A stretch of DNA of 12,201 nucleotides. It comes from Candidatus Omnitrophota bacterium. GTDB lineage: Bacteria > Omnitrophota > Gorgyraeia > Duberdicusellales > 4484-171. The notes beneath the pieces are model-generated. The model had not been told where the DNA came from and did no database searches. It saw only the letters and a list, made by a program, of their open reading frames with translations. Location: NCBI GenBank assembly GCA_028702365.1, contig JAQVOZ010000020.1:1-12201 (forward strand). The letters are read 5' to 3'. Position 1 is the first letter of the stretch; each line of letters opens with the position of its first letter. This document shows positions 10,709 to 12,201 of this stretch, piece by piece. The translations under genes and the position numbers were made by a program.

Positions 10709-12201
10709 ATGCCAGAGAAAATAAGAGACGAGATTTGTAAAATGGAAGTAGACCCCGCCACAGCCATTAAGGTTATCCATAACGGTACTACGTATTATTT
10801 TTGCAGTAAGCATTGCAGAGATAGGTTTGTGATGGGTTTTGGCGCAGATAGGCCCGATAAAACGCATGGCAAAAGTATTTATACCTGTCCAATGCATCCT
10901 GAAATTATACAGGCTGAACCCGGTGATTGTCCGAAATGCGGAATGCATCTTGAGCCAAAAATTTGGCCTGCCGAAGGAGAAGACAGCAAGCAAGTGCGCA
11001 TCTTAGCGCGTAGATTCTGGGCCGGATTGGTTTTAACAATCCCTATTTTTTTGCTGGCTATTGGCGAAATGATTCCCACTTCTGGCGTAAAAGCATTTTT
11101 GCCTTCTAAGATTTCGCGTTGGCTGCAGTTTATTCTGGCAACACCAGTTGTGTTATGGGCAGGGAATATTTTTTTTGTAAAAGCCTGGAAATCAATTTTA
11201 AATCGAAGCCTCAATATGTTTACCTTGATTGCCATGGGTGTAGGAGCCGCTTACGGTTTTAGTGCTGTAGCCGTCATTTTTGCGGATATTTTTCCCGAAT
11301 CGTTAAAGCAGCATGGCTCAATTGGATTATATTTTGAAGCAGCTGCCGTTATCACGGTTTTAGTGCTTATGGGGCAGCTTCTTGAAATAAAAGCGCGTAG
11401 CAGAACAGGCCAGGCGATTAAAGCGCTGCTTGGCCTTACCGCAAAGGTTGCGCATCGCATCCGAGAAGATAAAGAAGAAGATGTTGCTATAGAAAAAATT
11501 CAAAAAGGAGATTTATTACGGGTTAGACCTGGAGAAAAAGTACCGGTAGATGGCGTTATTATCGAAGGGAAAAGTAATATTGATGAGTCTATGATTTCGG
11601 GCGAGCCAATACCGGTTATAAAGAAAGCGGAGGATTATGTCATCGGGGCTACAATTAATCAGACAGGCAGTTTTACGATGAGGGCTGATAAGGTAGGTTC
11701 TGAAACCATGCTTAGCCAGATAGTGCGCATGGTATCCGATGCGCAACGCAGCCGCGCCCCCATTCAAAAACTTGCCGATAAAGTTTCCGGTTATTTTGTC
11801 CCCGCAGTTCTAGTGTGCGCAATAGCAGCTTTTATCATCTGGTTTATAACAGGGCCAAAGCCGGCGTTAGCCTATGCTTTGGTAAGTTCCATCTCGGTAT
11901 TAATAATTGCCTGTCCGTGCGCTTTGGGCCTTGCAACGCCCATGTCCGTTATGGTCGGCGTTGGCCGCGGCGCACAAATGGGCATTTTAATTAAAAATGC
12001 AGAGGCCATTGAAAAAACCGAAAAAATTACCCATCTTCTTACGGATAAAACAGGGACTTTAACAATCGGGAGGCCTCAGGTGACTGCTGTTGTAACAGCA
12101 AACAATTGGAATGAACAAATGTTATTGAGCGTAGCGGCTTCTGTAGAACAAAACAGCGAACATCCGCTGGCCCGTGCGATTGTTGATTACGTAAAAGAAC
12201 G
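10709..12201 (+). CDS. Copper-type P1B ATPase with YHS and HMBD modules (3' truncated)
   Basis: 497 complete codons are visible; the frame runs off the window. Domains in order: YHS metal-binding unit (C10, then YYFCSKHC with C32 and C36); heavy-metal-binding domain (Y58-T-CPMHP, C74-P-K-C77-GMH); membrane helices from about residue 104; actuator loop with SGEP (297-300); the metal-selective CPC in IACPCALGLATP (402-404); phosphorylation motif DKTGT with D446; and nucleotide-domain SEHPLA (483-488). CPC plus these N-terminal modules points to Cu(I)/Ag(I) export in a CopA/SilP-like way across the inner membrane, in place of the usual HMA domain. The start lacks a clear ribosome site. ATP- and metal-binding residues seen so far are intact. 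Zn/Cd transport is less likely. Confidence 0.93.
   Translation, partial: MPEKIRDEICKMEVDPATAIKVIHNGTTYYFCSKHCRDRFVMGFGADRPDKTHGKSIYTCPMHPEIIQAEPGDCPKCGMHLEPKIWPAEGEDSKQVRILARRFWAGLVLTIPIFLLAIGEMIPTSGVKAFLPSKISRWLQFILATPVVLWAGNIFFVKAWKSILNRSLNMFTLIAMGVGAAYGFSAVAVIFADIFPESLKQHGSIGLYFEAAAVITVLVLMGQLLEIKARSRTGQAIKALLGLTAKVAHRIREDKEEDVAIEKIQKGDLLRVRPGEKVPVDGVIIEGKSNIDESMISGEPIPVIKKAEDYVIGATINQTGSFTMRADKVGSETMLSQIVRMVSDAQRSRAPIQKLADKVSGYFVPAVLVCAIAAFIIWFITGPKPALAYALVSSISVLIIACPCALGLATPMSVMVGVGRGAQMGILIKNAEAIEKTEKITHLLTDKTGTLTIGRPQVTAVVTANNWNEQMLLSVAASVEQNSEHPLARAIVDYVKE

Noticed and set aside
10879..11235. Minus-strand ORFs across the start of the P1B ATPase
   Set aside because: They run opposite to an unbroken ATPase frame with complete YHS, HMBD and helix motifs.
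1..12201. CRISPR array, tRNA or rRNA genes, transposase genes
   Set aside because: No regularly spaced repeats, no cloverleaf or rRNA-like segments and no transposase-like ORF were seen on either strand by eye.

Overview
The window reads as a stretch of a chromosome from a Gram-negative, probably anaerobic or fermentative bacterium. It encodes an outer-membrane porin with a signal peptide, a bacterial-type ferredoxin, the Rnf subunit RnfA and an NAD-type malic enzyme. The DNA is AT-leaning, with many consensus-like sigma-70 promoters (TTGCCA/TTGATA, 16-17 bp spacer, TATAAT). Many tiny membrane proteins and stand-alone PAS proteins, together with a DUF2292 protein, would fit an uncultured PVC-type lineage such as Omnitrophota. 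That placement is a guess from gene style, not something the sequence proves. All recognised genes lie on the + strand.

Region 1 (1-3532). A 5'-truncated SAM-dependent methyltransferase is followed 1 bp later by a small ferredoxin that lacks one expected cluster cysteine. Next is a nickel-regulator operon: an operator-like palindrome directly before nikR, then nikR, a 53-aa DUF2292 protein, an OprB-like porin, two short paralogous membrane proteins, and a strong intrinsic terminator. A perfect 10-bp inverted repeat encloses the ribosome binding site of the porin. No recognisable NikABCDE or NikMNQO transporter is present, so the porin and the small membrane pair are candidates for a NikR-linked metal-uptake route.

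Region 2 (3533-5217). A protein with sigma-70 region 2 only is followed by a PAS protein with its own promoter. The PAS module is surrounded by related 25-30 bp repeats, two direct and one inverted, and the second copy forms the last codons of the PAS gene. After it come consecutive hairpins ending in a terminator, with no convincing gene, and then about 250 bp in which I see nothing clear.

Region 3 (5218-6622). A promoter, a structured leader and a 14-bp terminator hairpin with competing pairing (attenuator or riboswitch layout) precede a 32-aa membrane peptide. An isolated rnfA and three more single-span membrane peptides of 39-47 aa follow.

Region 4 (6623-9992). Three near-identical promoters, sharing bases well beyond the core elements, drive a zinc-ribbon membrane protein, an ACT-domain malic enzyme and a second small PAS protein. 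The PAS leader also carries a CsrA-like site. An M50 (site-2 protease) family membrane protease follows.

Region 5 (9993-12201). An ABM-domain protein has an AT-rich palindrome over its -10 box. The window ends inside a copper-type P1B ATPase with N-terminal YHS and HMBD metal-binding modules. Its promoter carries 20-bp-phased direct repeats and a leader hairpin.
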